In this document: positions 51,997-59,976 of the stretch, in pieces | Layout of the letters: the number at the start of each line of letters is the position of its first letter | Numbering within the stretch: position 1 is the first letter of the stretch | Assembly: GCA_902825215.1 (NCBI GenBank) | Contig: LR782234.1 | Coordinates: forward strand, 6,093,001-6,157,000 | Reading direction: 5' to 3' | Length of the DNA stretch: 64,000 bases | Source of the DNA: Pseudomonas fluorescens | GTDB lineage: Bacteria; Pseudomonadota; Gammaproteobacteria; Pseudomonadales; Pseudomonadaceae | Position numbers and translations under genes: made by a program | The notes under the pieces: model-generated | The model's input: only the letters and a program-made list of their open reading frames with translations | The model's database searches: none | Told to the model about the DNA's origin: nothing

Positions 51997-53421
51997 ATGT
52001 CCTCCGCTGCATCTTTCCGCACAGAAACCGACCTGCTTGGCGCCCTCGAAGTACCGGCGCAAGCGTATTACGGCATCCAGACCCTGCGAGCGGTGAATAA
52101 CTTCCGTCTCTCCGGCGTTCCGATTTCGCATTACCCGAAACTGGTTGTGGGCCTGGCGATGGTCAAACAGGCCGCCGCTGACGCCAACCGCGAGTTGGGT
52201 CACCTGAGCGAAGCCAAGCACGCTGCCATCAGCGAAGCCTGCGCCCGATTGATCCGCGGAGATTTCCACGAAGAGTTCGTGGTCGACATGATTCAAGGTG
52301 GTGCCGGTACGTCCACCAACATGAACGCCAACGAAGTGATCGCCAACATTGCGCTCGAAGCGATGGGTCACCAGAAAGGCGAATACCAGTATCTGCACCC
52401 GAACGACGACGTGAACATGGCGCAGTCGACCAACGACGCCTACCCGACGGCGATTCGCCTGGGTCTGCTGCTCGGTCACGACACTCTGCTGGCCAGCCTC
52501 GACAGCTTGATCCAGGCCTTCGCGGCCAAGGGCAAAGAGTTCGATCACGTCCTGAAAATGGGCCGTACCCAACTGCAAGACGCCGTGCCGATGACCCTCG
52601 GCCAGGAATTCCGTGCCTTCGCCACCACCATGGGCGAAGACCTGGCCCGTCTGAAGACGCTGGCCCCGGAACTGCTCACCGAAGTGAACCTGGGCGGCAC
52701 CGCGATCGGCACCGGCATCAACGCCGACCCGCGTTATCAAGCGCTGGCGGTACAGCGTCTGGCGCTGATCAGCGGTCAACCGCTGGTGCCGGCGGCTGAC
52801 CTGATCGAAGCGACATCCGACATGGGCGCCTTCGTGCTGTTCTCCGGGATGCTCAAGCGCACCGCGGTCAAGCTGTCGAAGATCTGCAACGACCTGCGCC
52901 TGCTGTCCAGTGGCCCGCGCACCGGCATCAACGAAATCAACCTGCCGGCGCGTCAGCCAGGCAGCTCGATCATGCCTGGCAAGGTCAATCCGGTGATCCC
53001 GGAAGCGGTAAACCAGGTAGCGTTCCAGGTCATCGGTAACGATCTGGCGCTGACCATGGCAGCCGAAGGCGGGCAACTGCAACTGAACGTGATGGAGCCG
53101 CTGATCGCCTTCAAGATCTTCGACTCGATCCGCCTGCTGCAACGCGCCATGGACATGCTGCGCGAGCACTGCATCGTCGGCATCACCGCCAACGAAGCGC
53201 GTTGCCGCGAACTGGTCGAACACTCGATCGGCCTGGTCACCGCGCTGAACCCGTACATCGGCTACAAGAACGCCACGCGCATCGCCGGCCTCGCCCTTGA
53301 AAGCGGCCGCGGCGTGCTGGAACTGGTACGCGAAGAAGGCCTGCTCGACGAAGCCATGCTCGCCGACATCCTGCGTCCGGAAAACATGATTGCCCCGCGT
53401 CTGGTTCCGCTCAAAGCCTGA
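51997..53421 (+). CDS. aspA: Aspartate ammonia-lyase (aspartase)
   Basis: This 474-aa enzyme deaminates L-aspartate to fumarate and ammonia. The fumarase/aspartase signature GSSIMPGKVNP is present at about 327, along with MIQGGAGTSTNMNANEV and MAQSTNDAYPT. It is a cytoplasmic tetramer in known cases. The start MSSAASFRTETD at 51997 is chosen over ATG 51985. A perfect terminator follows. It works with the asparaginase gene at 55543 and the AGCS symporter as an amide/amino-acid catabolic set. Confidence 0.97.
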   Translation: MSSAASFRTETDLLGALEVPAQAYYGIQTLRAVNNFRLSGVPISHYPKLVVGLAMVKQAAADANRELGHLSEAKHAAISEACARLIRGDFHEEFVVDMIQGGAGTSTNMNANEVIANIALEAMGHQKGEYQYLHPNDDVNMAQSTNDAYPTAIRLGLLLGHDTLLASLDSLIQAFAAKGKEFDHVLKMGRTQLQDAVPMTLGQEFRAFATTMGEDLARLKTLAPELLTEVNLGGTAIGTGINADPRYQALAVQRLALISGQPLVPAADLIEATSDMGAFVLFSGMLKRTAVKLSKICNDLRLLSSGPRTGINEINLPARQPGSSIMPGKVNPVIPEAVNQVAFQVIGNDLALTMAAEGGQLQLNVMEPLIAFKIFDSIRLLQRAMDMLREHCIVGITANEARCRELVEHSIGLVTALNPYIGYKNATRIAGLALESGRGVLELVREEGLLDEAMLADILRPENMIAPRLVPLKA

Positions 53422-53485
53422 ACCGACACGTAATTTGTAGCACCGCTCACCAGGTCGAGGGACTAGACACCTCTCACCTTTTGAG

Positions 53486-53519
53486 GGCTTGGGGACCTGG
53501 TCCCCGAGCCCTTTTTTTT
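53486..53519 (+). terminator. Terminator of aspA
   Basis: GGGCTTGGGGAC and GTCCCCGAGCCC pair around CTG in a 12-bp stem with one G-T pair, followed by eight T residues. It lies about 65 bp after the aspA stop. Confidence 0.93.
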
Positions 53520-53545
53520 AACTGTTTAAAGGACAAACGTCTTCT

Positions 53546-53631
53546 GTACGAGTGAGCCTGCTCGCGATGAACGATGACGCGGTGTGCCATGAGAACCGCA
53601 GCGCCTGCATCGCGAGCAGGCTCACTCCTAC
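53546..53631. repeat. REPIN: two inverted REP elements
   Basis: GAGTGAGCCTGCTCGCGATG faces ATCGCGAGCAGGCTCACTCC, separated by about 35 bp. It is the same family as at 29613. It lies just after the aspA terminator. Confidence 0.88.
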
Positions 53632-53920
53632 AAAAGCCCGGCGCCGGTTACGCCGGGTGTTTCAACGCTTCGTTTCGTCGCTTGCACCACAACCGTGCAG
53701 ACGGGCGCGCCACTGATCGGTATAGTGCCGCCCCTCTTCGCGTGAGCGGTCGTCGGTAACGAGGCCATAACCCATGCGAAACCCGAACTAATAACAAAAC
53801 CCGCGATATGGATCCGGGACGAAACCTTCGCCTCACCCGTTGTGCCGTGCGCACAGCGGTGTAACACGATGTTTCTCCGATCCAGCATTTGCTCTCACAA
53901 AAAACAGCGAGGAAAAATCC
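53632..53920 (+). other. Upstream region and possible long leader of the AGCS symporter gene
   Basis: About 290 bp without a gene. A small stem CCCGGCG/CGCCGGG lies at 53637-53657. A -10-like TATAGT near 53722 would give a leader of about 190 nt. I looked for a glycine riboswitch, which often precedes such symporters, and did not recognise one. Confidence 0.4.
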
Positions 53921-55372
53921 ATGCTCGAAGTCATCAACGACTTCCTCTCAGGGAAAGTACTGATCGTGCTCATTGTCGGGCTCGGTAGCTACTTCACGAT
54001 TCGCTCGCGTTTCGTTCAACTGCGCCACTTCTTCCACATGTTCGCGGTGTTTCGCGACAGCCTGAAAAGCAGCGCCGGGCAGCTCAGTTCCTTCCAGGCA
54101 TTGATGCTCAGCCTCGCCGGTCGTGTCGGCGCCGGCAACATCGCTGGTGTCGGCATCGCCGTGACCCTCGGTGGTCCGGGTGCGGTGTTCTGGATGTGGG
54201 TGACTGCGCTGGTCGGCATGTCCAGCAGTTTCTTCGAATGCTCGCTCGGTCAGCTGTACAAGCGCACCGATTCGGACGGCACCTACCGTGGCGGCCCGTC
54301 CTACTACATTCAGCATGGTTTGCAGAAGCGCTGGCTGGGCATGGTCATGGCATTCCTGTTGCTGGTGACCTTCGGTTTCGCCTTCAACGGTTTGCAGGCC
54401 CACGCCGTGACGCACTCGCTGAATAACGCCTTCGGCCTCGACACAACCTACACAGGTCTGGGTCTGGCGGTGCTGCTGGGCCTGGTGTTCATCGGCGGGA
54501 TCAAGCGCATCGCCAAGGTCGCTGACCTGCTGGTGCCGGTAAAAACCCTGATCTACATTGGCGTGACCATTTACGTGATCGTGCTGCAATTCGATCAGGT
54601 GCCGGCCATGCTGATGACCATCGTCAAGAGCGCCTTCGGTCTCGACCAGGCCTTTGGCGGTCTGATCGGCAGCGCTATCGTCATGGGCGTCAAGCGCGGT
54701 GTGTTCGCCAACGAAGCGGGTCTGGGCAGTGCGCCGAACGTGGCCGCGGTGGCCTCGGTCGAGCACCCGGTGGCACAAGGCGTGGTGCAGGCGTTCAGCG
54801 TGTTCCTCGATACCTTCGTGATCTGTACTTGCACCGCGTTGCTGATCCTGCTTTCGGGTTTCTACACGCCGGGCTTCGAAGGTGACGGCATCGCTCTGAC
54901 CCAGAACTCGCTGGCTGCGGTGGTGGGTGACTGGGGCCGGATGTTCATCTCGGTAGCGCTGGCGCTGTTCGTGTTCACTTCGATCCTCTACAACTACTAC
55001 CTGGGCGAAAGCAATCTGCGCTTCCTGATCGGTGAAAACCGCAAGGCGCTGATCGGCTACCGCGCACTGGTTCTGGCGTTGATCTTCTGGGGCGCCATCG
55101 AAAACCTCAGCACGGTGTTCGCTTTTGCTGACATCACGATGACCCTGCTGGCGTTCGTCAATCTGATCGCGCTGTTCCTGCTGTTCAAGATCGGCATGCG
55201 CATCCTGCGTGACTACGACGATCAGCGCGCAGCAGGCATCAAGACTCCGGTGTTCGATTCGAGCAAATTCCCGGACCTCGATCTGGACCGCAAAGCCTGG
55301 CCGGCCAACCCGCCGGCAGCTGCGGGCAAGACCGAAGCCGAGCCGCAAGGCGTACCTGCAGCGCAACGCTGA
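53921..55372 (+). CDS. AGCS-family sodium:amino-acid (alanine/glycine) symporter
   Basis: This 483-aa inner-membrane transporter has about ten helices. The AGCS signature is clear: FQALMLSLAGRVGAGNIAGV (20 residues) and VGMSSSFFECSLGQLYK. GVFANEAGLGSAPNVAAVA is another conserved stretch. It takes up alanine or glycine, probably with Na+. The start MLEVINDFLSG at 53921 follows GAGGAA. Between aspA and ansA it may import related amino acids. The C-terminal tail is Pro/Ala-rich and probably cytoplasmic. Confidence 0.93.
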   Translation: MLEVINDFLSGKVLIVLIVGLGSYFTIRSRFVQLRHFFHMFAVFRDSLKSSAGQLSSFQALMLSLAGRVGAGNIAGVGIAVTLGGPGAVFWMWVTALVGMSSSFFECSLGQLYKRTDSDGTYRGGPSYYIQHGLQKRWLGMVMAFLLLVTFGFAFNGLQAHAVTHSLNNAFGLDTTYTGLGLAVLLGLVFIGGIKRIAKVADLLVPVKTLIYIGVTIYVIVLQFDQVPAMLMTIVKSAFGLDQAFGGLIGSAIVMGVKRGVFANEAGLGSAPNVAAVASVEHPVAQGVVQAFSVFLDTFVICTCTALLILLSGFYTPGFEGDGIALTQNSLAAVVGDWGRMFISVALALFVFTSILYNYYLGESNLRFLIGENRKALIGYRALVLALIFWGAIENLSTVFAFADITMTLLAFVNLIALFLLFKIGMRILRDYDDQRAAGIKTPVFDSSKFPDLDLDRKAWPANPPAAAGKTEAEPQGVPAAQR

Positions 55373-55427
55373 CCGGTGAATGACGGCCGCATCCCCTGCG
55401 CCCGTCAGTTATTGTGGTGCAATAACC

Positions 55428-55517
55428 TGTAGGAGTGAGCCTGCTCGCGAATGCTATCCGTCAGTTGATACAAGGCTGACTGACACACCGCTTTCGCGAG
55501 CAGGCTCGCTCCCACAG
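55428..55517. repeat. REPIN: two inverted REP elements
   Basis: GTAGGAGTGAGCCTGCTCGC faces GCGAGCAGGCTCGCTCCCAC, with about 45 bp between. Same family as at 29613. It fills most of the gap between the symporter gene and ansA. Confidence 0.9.
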
Positions 55518-55542
55518 GGCCCTCATCGTTTCGGAGAATCCC

Positions 55543-56559
55543 ATGAATTCGTCGACTTACCCCGCCGCCCAACACGTCATGGTGCTCTACACCGGTGGCA
55601 CCATCGGCATGCAGGCCAGTGCCAACGGTCTGGCCCCGGCGTCCGGTTTCGAAGCGCGCATGCGTGACTACCTGCACAGCCAGCCGGAGCTGGTCGTGCC
55701 GCAGTGGCGCTTTCGCGAGATGTCGCCGCTGATCGACAGCGCCAACATGACCCCAGCCTATTGGCAGCAACTGCGCGAAGCGGTGGTCGATGCCGTCGAT
55801 GTGCAAGGCTGCGACAGTGTGCTGATCCTGCACGGCACTGACACATTGGCTTACAGCGCAGCGGCGATGAGTTTTCAACTGCTCGGCCTGAACGCCCGTG
55901 TGTGCTTCACCGGTTCGATGCTGCCCGCCGGCGTCACCGACAGCGATGCCTGGGAAAACCTCAGTGGCGCACTGGTCGCGCTCGGCCAGGGCCTGGCGCC
56001 TGGCGTGCATTTGTACTTCCACGGCGAACTGCTGGTGCCGACCCGTTGCGCGAAGGTGCGCAGCTTCGGCCGTCATCCGTTCAAGCGTCTGGAGCGTCAG
56101 GGCGGCGGCGTAAAGGCCTCGTCGATTCCAGCCGCGCTGAATTACAACCAGCCAAAACAACTGGCCAAGGTTGCCGTGCTGCCGTTGTTTCCGGGCATCA
56201 GCGCCGGGATCCTCGACGGTTTGCTCGACAGCGGTATTCAAGGACTAGTGCTGGAGTGCTACGGCAGCGGCACCGGGCCAAGCGATAACCCTGAGTTCCT
56301 CGCCAGCCTTGGTCGGGCACGGGATAACGGTGTGGTGGTGGTAGCGGTCACGCAGTGCCATAAAGGTGGCGTCGAGCTGGATGTGTATGAGGCTGGAAGT
56401 CGTTTACGCGGTGCTGGTGTGCTGTCCGGTGGAGGCATGACTCGGGAAGCGGCGTTCGGCAAGTTGCATGGACTGCTAGGTGCAGGGCTGGACATCGCAC
56501 AAGTGCGCCAGCTAATGGTGTTGGATCTTTGCGGTGAGCTGACATCACCGCAGGACTAA
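55543..56559 (+). CDS. ansA: L-asparaginase, cytoplasmic type
   Basis: This 338-aa enzyme hydrolyses L-asparagine to L-aspartate and ammonia. Active-site motifs are VLYTGGTIGMQ near the start and LILHGTDTLAYSA at about 100. FTGSMLPAG and VVAVTQCHKGGV are also typical. No signal peptide is visible, so it is probably cytoplasmic. Its aspartate product feeds aspA. Start ATG 55543 follows GGAG. Confidence 0.93.
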   Translation: MNSSTYPAAQHVMVLYTGGTIGMQASANGLAPASGFEARMRDYLHSQPELVVPQWRFREMSPLIDSANMTPAYWQQLREAVVDAVDVQGCDSVLILHGTDTLAYSAAAMSFQLLGLNARVCFTGSMLPAGVTDSDAWENLSGALVALGQGLAPGVHLYFHGELLVPTRCAKVRSFGRHPFKRLERQGGGVKASSIPAALNYNQPKQLAKVAVLPLFPGISAGILDGLLDSGIQGLVLECYGSGTGPSDNPEFLASLGRARDNGVVVVAVTQCHKGGVELDVYEAGSRLRGAGVLSGGGMTREAAFGKLHGLLGAGLDIAQVRQLMVLDLCGELTSPQD

Positions 56560-56577
56560 CCGACACCGTATTGACAC

Positions 56578-56622
56578 TGAAAAACGAGCCGCTCTTGATT
56601 AACCCCGAAAGCAGCGGCTCGT
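56578..56622 (-). terminator. Terminator after the 136-aa hypothetical gene
   Basis: ACGAGCCGCT and AGCGGCTCGT pair in a 10-bp stem. On the minus strand TTTTTC follows. It may also stop ansA transcription from the other side. Confidence 0.82.
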
Positions 56623-56627
56623 GCTAA

Positions 56628-57020
56628 CTACTGGTCTTCCCAGATTTCAAAAATACCGGTGACTGTCTCAGGAATCCCAGGGTAAGTCGCAGGATTGAAT
56701 TCAGCCTCAAACGATCCATAGTAACGTCGACTTATATGATCATAATTAACTGTCAACTTGCCACCCGGTTCCCAAGGTATGTACGCATTGTCGAGATTAT
56801 AGGAAACCAGCGGAAACTCGCCATTTTTTAGCAGGACATTGTCGTTCCGCCGCTTCTCTCGCACACCGAACGTCGCAGAAATGACTTTGAAATCCTCAAT
56901 TATATATAAAGACGAAGCGGGATAGGTTCTTTCGAAGCCATTAACTTGCGCTTTCAATTCACCCATTACAGCCTCGACCCTTCTCGGCCGAGAGGCTTTA
57001 TTCGGTAGTTTACTTTCCAT
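56628..57020 (-). CDS. Hypothetical protein, 130 aa
   Basis: I do not recognise this family. The start ATG 57020 (MESKLPNKASRPRRVEAVMG, 20 residues) is preceded by GAGGCG five bases upstream. It is probably cytoplasmic, since no signal peptide or helix is visible. The second half looks like a beta-rich domain with VSYNLDNAYIPWEPGGKLTV (20 residues) and ends GIFEIWEDQ. That end resembles the frameshifted gene upstream (WEGGK, then Y.G, then FEI). Its start overlaps a 40-aa reading frame by 11 bp. The DNA is AT-richer than its neighbours, hinting at acquisition. Confidence 0.6.
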   Translation of the reverse strand: MESKLPNKASRPRRVEAVMGELKAQVNGFERTYPASSLYIIEDFKVISATFGVREKRRNDNVLLKNGEFPLVSYNLDNAYIPWEPGGKLTVNYDHISRRYYGSFEAEFNPATYPGIPETVTGIFEIWEDQ

Positions 57021-57132
57021 AATCGCCTCGGTTATCAATTAACTGATCTAATCGTGTTTGCACATCCGGTTTGTGATCAAGGCCTCCAGCAGAAACGACA
57101 GCCGCCAGCATTGAGCCAAGCCAATCGAGCAT
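57010..57132 (-). CDS. Small hypothetical protein, 40 aa
   Basis: A short frame, MLDWLGSMLAAVVSAGGLDH (first 20 residues), then a polar, charged end DNRGDYGK. Its stop overlaps the start of the 130-aa gene by 11 bp, an arrangement seen with translational coupling. The N-terminal half is hydrophobic with glycine. I recognise no homologue and the upstream ribosome site is poor. It could be a leader peptide or a small membrane-active peptide. It could also be chance. Confidence 0.35.
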   Translation of the reverse strand: MLDWLGSMLAAVVSAGGLDHKPDVQTRLDQLIDNRGDYGK

Positions 57133-57165
57133 AACGGTTAAATCTCATGCCGGAACGGAGCTTGA

Positions 57166-57464
57166 TTAGTTGGTGATTTCAAAATTTCCCTCGGATAACG
57201 TCCAGCTCGAACCCGGCACCGAGACAAGTGCTTGAAGAGTGCCTTCGTAACCGCCACCAGCCTTTGCAAGCACTTTGATCTTGCCACCTTCCCAGGAAAC
57301 ATTTTCACCATTAACACGATATTTGACACTCACACTCGGATCGTCTTCTTCATATAAAAGCTCTTCAATAATTGATTAACAAAACTTCCAAAACCAAAAC
57401 TAGACCCGAAAAAGCAACCGGTCAAGAAAAAACAAAACAACAAATACACACTTTTCCAAAGCAT
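57166..57464 (-). pseudogene. Frameshifted small lipoprotein gene related to the 130-aa gene
   Basis: Reading from ATG 57464 gives a lipoprotein signal, MLWKSVYLLFCFFLTGC, with lipobox LTGC at residues 14-17, then GFGSFVNQLLKSF, and stops at TGA (57330). Another frame, open from 57375 to TAA at 57166, has no ATG but reads as real protein: EELLYEEDDPSVSVKYRVNG (20 residues), then VSWEGGKIKV and ending SEGNFEITN. Restoring one base near 57355-57365 would join them into a lipoprotein of about 99 aa. The C-terminal pattern matches that of the neighbouring gene. It is a pseudogene, a phase-variable gene or a sequencing error. Confidence 0.6.
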
Positions 57465-57698
57465 CACAATTCAGACCAGCGGGCAATTTTCCGTCGAAAA
57501 CCTGTCAACTATTACAGTGTCATTCACAAATAAAAAAGAATAATCTGAGGTGCACAACATGCTGTGCTGCTTATAACAACCATTAACAGTTTCTTGCTCT
57601 TACTTGCACAAGCGGGCGAACAGCTTGATTGAACCAACTAATCGGCACCCGCATGGCGGCACGCAACTTGCTGTGATTCCACGGTCTGGTTCCGGAAG
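57465..57698. other. AT-rich intergenic region between divergent genes
   Basis: 234 bp upstream of both the lipoprotein gene (minus) and the AraC regulator (plus). It is the lowest-GC stretch in this part of the window. Promoters are expected, but I could not assign any with confidence. Confidence 0.5.
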
Positions 57699-58700
57699 AT
57701 GCCCATGCTCCACTCCCACCTCACCACCCTCAACGCGGTCTCGTTGATCCTCAACACTTTCAAGGCCGAAGGCTTGTCGAGCGAGGCGTTGCTGGCCGGC
57801 AGCGGCATCACCGCGGCGGATTTACAGCGTGCCGACACGCGCATCACCACCAATCAGGAAATGCAGGTCTGCGCCAACGCGGTCGCGCTCAAGCGTGACA
57901 TTGGCCTCGAACTGGGCCGGCGCATGCATGTTTCCTGCTACGGCATCCTCGGTTACGCCCTGCTCACCTGTGCCACCTTCGGTGACGCTCTGCGTCTGGC
58001 GATCCGTTATCCGGCGCTGCTGGGAACACTTTTCGAGTTGAGCCTTGAAGATGACGGCGAGCGCATCTGGTTCGCCGCCGCCGATTACCGTGAAAGCCCG
58101 GCGATGGCCGTGTTCAACGCCGAATTTTGTCTGGTGTCGCTGAAAGTCATTTGCGATGACTTGCTTGGGCATCCATTGCCACTGCTCGCGACACGCTTCG
58201 AACATGCCGCGCCGGACTACCGCGACAGCTACGCCGAGCATTTCGATGCGCCGCTGCACTTCGGTGCCGGGGACAATGCGTTCGCCTTCGAACGCCAGTG
58301 GCTGAATCAGCCATTGCCGCTGGCCGACAGCATCACCCATCAAACCATGGCTGAGCGCTGCCGCAAGCAGAACCTGGAGTTCACCGGACGCCAGGCCTGG
58401 CTCGGGCGGATTCGTCAGTTGCTCAGCGCGCAATTGAATGCCGCGCCGGGGCTGGACGGTCTGGCGCAGCAGATGAAGTGCTCGCCGCGCACCTTGCGCC
58501 GGCATCTCAAGGACATGGGCAGCAGCTATCAGGAACTGCTCGATGAACTGCGCTTCGAGCGGGCCAAGCAGATGTTGTGTGAGGATCAGTTGCCGATCTA
58601 CCGCATCGCCGAAACGCTGGGCTTCAGCGAAACCGCGAGTTTCCGCCATGCCTTTGTGCGCTGGAGTGGCGTGGCGCCGAGCCAGTTCCGCCCGCACTGA
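57699..58700 (+). CDS. AraC-family regulator with Arabinose_bd-type N-terminus
   Basis: This 333-aa regulator (OruR/ArgR-like arrangement) has an N-terminal ligand domain (about 20-205, including HVSCYGILGYALLTCATFGD, 20 residues) and a C-terminal pair of helix-turn-helices (about 235-330: SPRTLRRHLKDMGSSYQELL, 20 residues; IAETLGFSETASFRHAF). It lies 182 bp before the acetylpolyamine amidohydrolase gene on the same strand and may regulate it. The ligand is unknown; a polyamine or related compound would fit. Confidence 0.9.
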   Translation: MPMLHSHLTTLNAVSLILNTFKAEGLSSEALLAGSGITAADLQRADTRITTNQEMQVCANAVALKRDIGLELGRRMHVSCYGILGYALLTCATFGDALRLAIRYPALLGTLFELSLEDDGERIWFAAADYRESPAMAVFNAEFCLVSLKVICDDLLGHPLPLLATRFEHAAPDYRDSYAEHFDAPLHFGAGDNAFAFERQWLNQPLPLADSITHQTMAERCRKQNLEFTGRQAWLGRIRQLLSAQLNAAPGLDGLAQQMKCSPRTLRRHLKDMGSSYQELLDELRFERAKQMLCEDQLPIYRIAETLGFSETASFRHAFVRWSGVAPSQFRPH

Positions 58701-58882
58701 GTACTCACTCCTACAGGGATCAATTCCAAGCGTTTGTTGATGGTGTATTCAGATCGGAAGGGGCGAATTGCGGACACAGGTTTTGGCCAGATCCATCCCC
58801 TTTTGGCCGCTCCTGCCGTTTTCCGATTCACCACGCGCCGCAACACTGAAGGCCACCGACCCAGTCTTGCGGAGAACAACAA

Positions 58883-59908
58883 ATGCTGACGATCTATTCA
58901 GACGATCACCACCTGCACCACGGCCGCTGCGAGCTCATCGATGGCCAGCTCAAACCTTGCTTCGAGATGCCTTCACGCGCCGACCACGTTTTGCAGCGAG
59001 TGAAAAGCCAGAACCTCGGCGCGGTCGAAGCGCCGCAGGATTTCGGTCTGGAACCGATCGCTCGAATTCACGACCGCGACTATCTGGATTTCTTCAAAGG
59101 TGCCTGGGCGCGCTGGACCGAATTCAACACCGACGGTGACTTGCTGCCATATACCTGGCCGGCGCGCACGCTGCGCGCAATAAAGCCGACCAGCCTGCAT
59201 GGCCAGCTGGGTTATTACAGCTTCGATGGCGGCGCACCAATCACTGCCGGCACCTGGCAAGCGGCATACAGTGCGGCGCAAGTGGCCCTGACCGCGCAAG
59301 CAGAAATCCAGCGTGGCGCACGCGCGGCCTTCGCGTTGTGCCGTCCACCGGGACACCACGCCGCCAGCGATCTGATGGGCGGATATTGCTACCTCAACAA
59401 CGCCGCCATCGCCGCGCAGGCGTTCCTCGATCAGGGCCACCAGAAAGTCGCGATCCTCGACGTCGATTACCATCACGGCAACGGCACGCAGTCGATTTTC
59501 TATGAACGCAGCGACGTGCTGTTCACGTCGATACACGGCCACCCGGAAGCTGAGTTTCCATTCTTCCTCGGCTATGACGACGAACGCGGCGAAGGCGCCG
59601 GTGAAGGTTTCAACTTCAACTATCCATTGCCGGCCGGTTCCGGCTGGGATGTCTGGAGCGCCGCGCTGGATCGGGCCTGCGACGAGATTGATCGCTATGG
59701 CGCGGACATCATCGTCGTGTCGCTCGGCGTCGACACCTTCAAGGACGATCCGATCTCGCAGTTCAAACTCGACAGCCCGGATTACCTGGCGATGGGCAAA
59801 CGCATCGCCGCCCTCGGCAAGCCGACCCTGTTCGTCATGGAAGGTGGCTATGCCGTGGAAGAAATCGGCATCAACGCGGTGAACGTGCTGGAAGGTTTCG
59901 AGCAATAA
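58883..59908 (+). CDS. Acetylpolyamine amidohydrolase (histone-deacetylase family)
   Basis: This 341-aa zinc hydrolase removes acetyl groups from acetylated polyamines such as acetylputrescine. The catalytic His pair is in PPGHHAASDLMGG (about 157-169), the zinc ligands in LDVDYHHGNGTQ and SLGVDTFKDDP, and the catalytic Tyr in FVMEGGYAVEE. The start MLTIYSDDHHLHHGR is typical of the Pseudomonas enzymes, AphA and AphB. I cannot say which of these it is. A strong terminator follows. It supports use of acetylated polyamines as carbon and nitrogen sources. Confidence 0.92.
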   Translation: MLTIYSDDHHLHHGRCELIDGQLKPCFEMPSRADHVLQRVKSQNLGAVEAPQDFGLEPIARIHDRDYLDFFKGAWARWTEFNTDGDLLPYTWPARTLRAIKPTSLHGQLGYYSFDGGAPITAGTWQAAYSAAQVALTAQAEIQRGARAAFALCRPPGHHAASDLMGGYCYLNNAAIAAQAFLDQGHQKVAILDVDYHHGNGTQSIFYERSDVLFTSIHGHPEAEFPFFLGYDDERGEGAGEGFNFNYPLPAGSGWDVWSAALDRACDEIDRYGADIIVVSLGVDTFKDDPISQFKLDSPDYLAMGKRIAALGKPTLFVMEGGYAVEEIGINAVNVLEGFEQ

Positions 59909-59933
59909 ATCCCATAGTCTTCAAGCAATGAAT

Positions 59934-59959
59934 GACCCGCCGACGCGGGTCTTTTTTTT
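59934..59959 (+). terminator. Terminator of the acetylpolyamine amidohydrolase gene
   Basis: GACCCGC pairs with GCGGGTC around CGAC, and eight T residues follow, about 25 bp after the stop codon. Confidence 0.93.
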
Positions 59960-59976
59960 CCCCCTCGCGTTGTTTT

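Noticed and set aside
53660..53920. Glycine riboswitch before the AGCS symporter
   Set aside because: A long leader is possible, but I did not see the conserved glycine aptamer core.
57138..57329. Minus-strand frame of 63 codons within the lipoprotein pseudogene
   Set aside because: It is a third frame over the same DNA with highly basic composition. The two other frames give a lipoprotein signal and a homologous C-terminus, which explains the region better.
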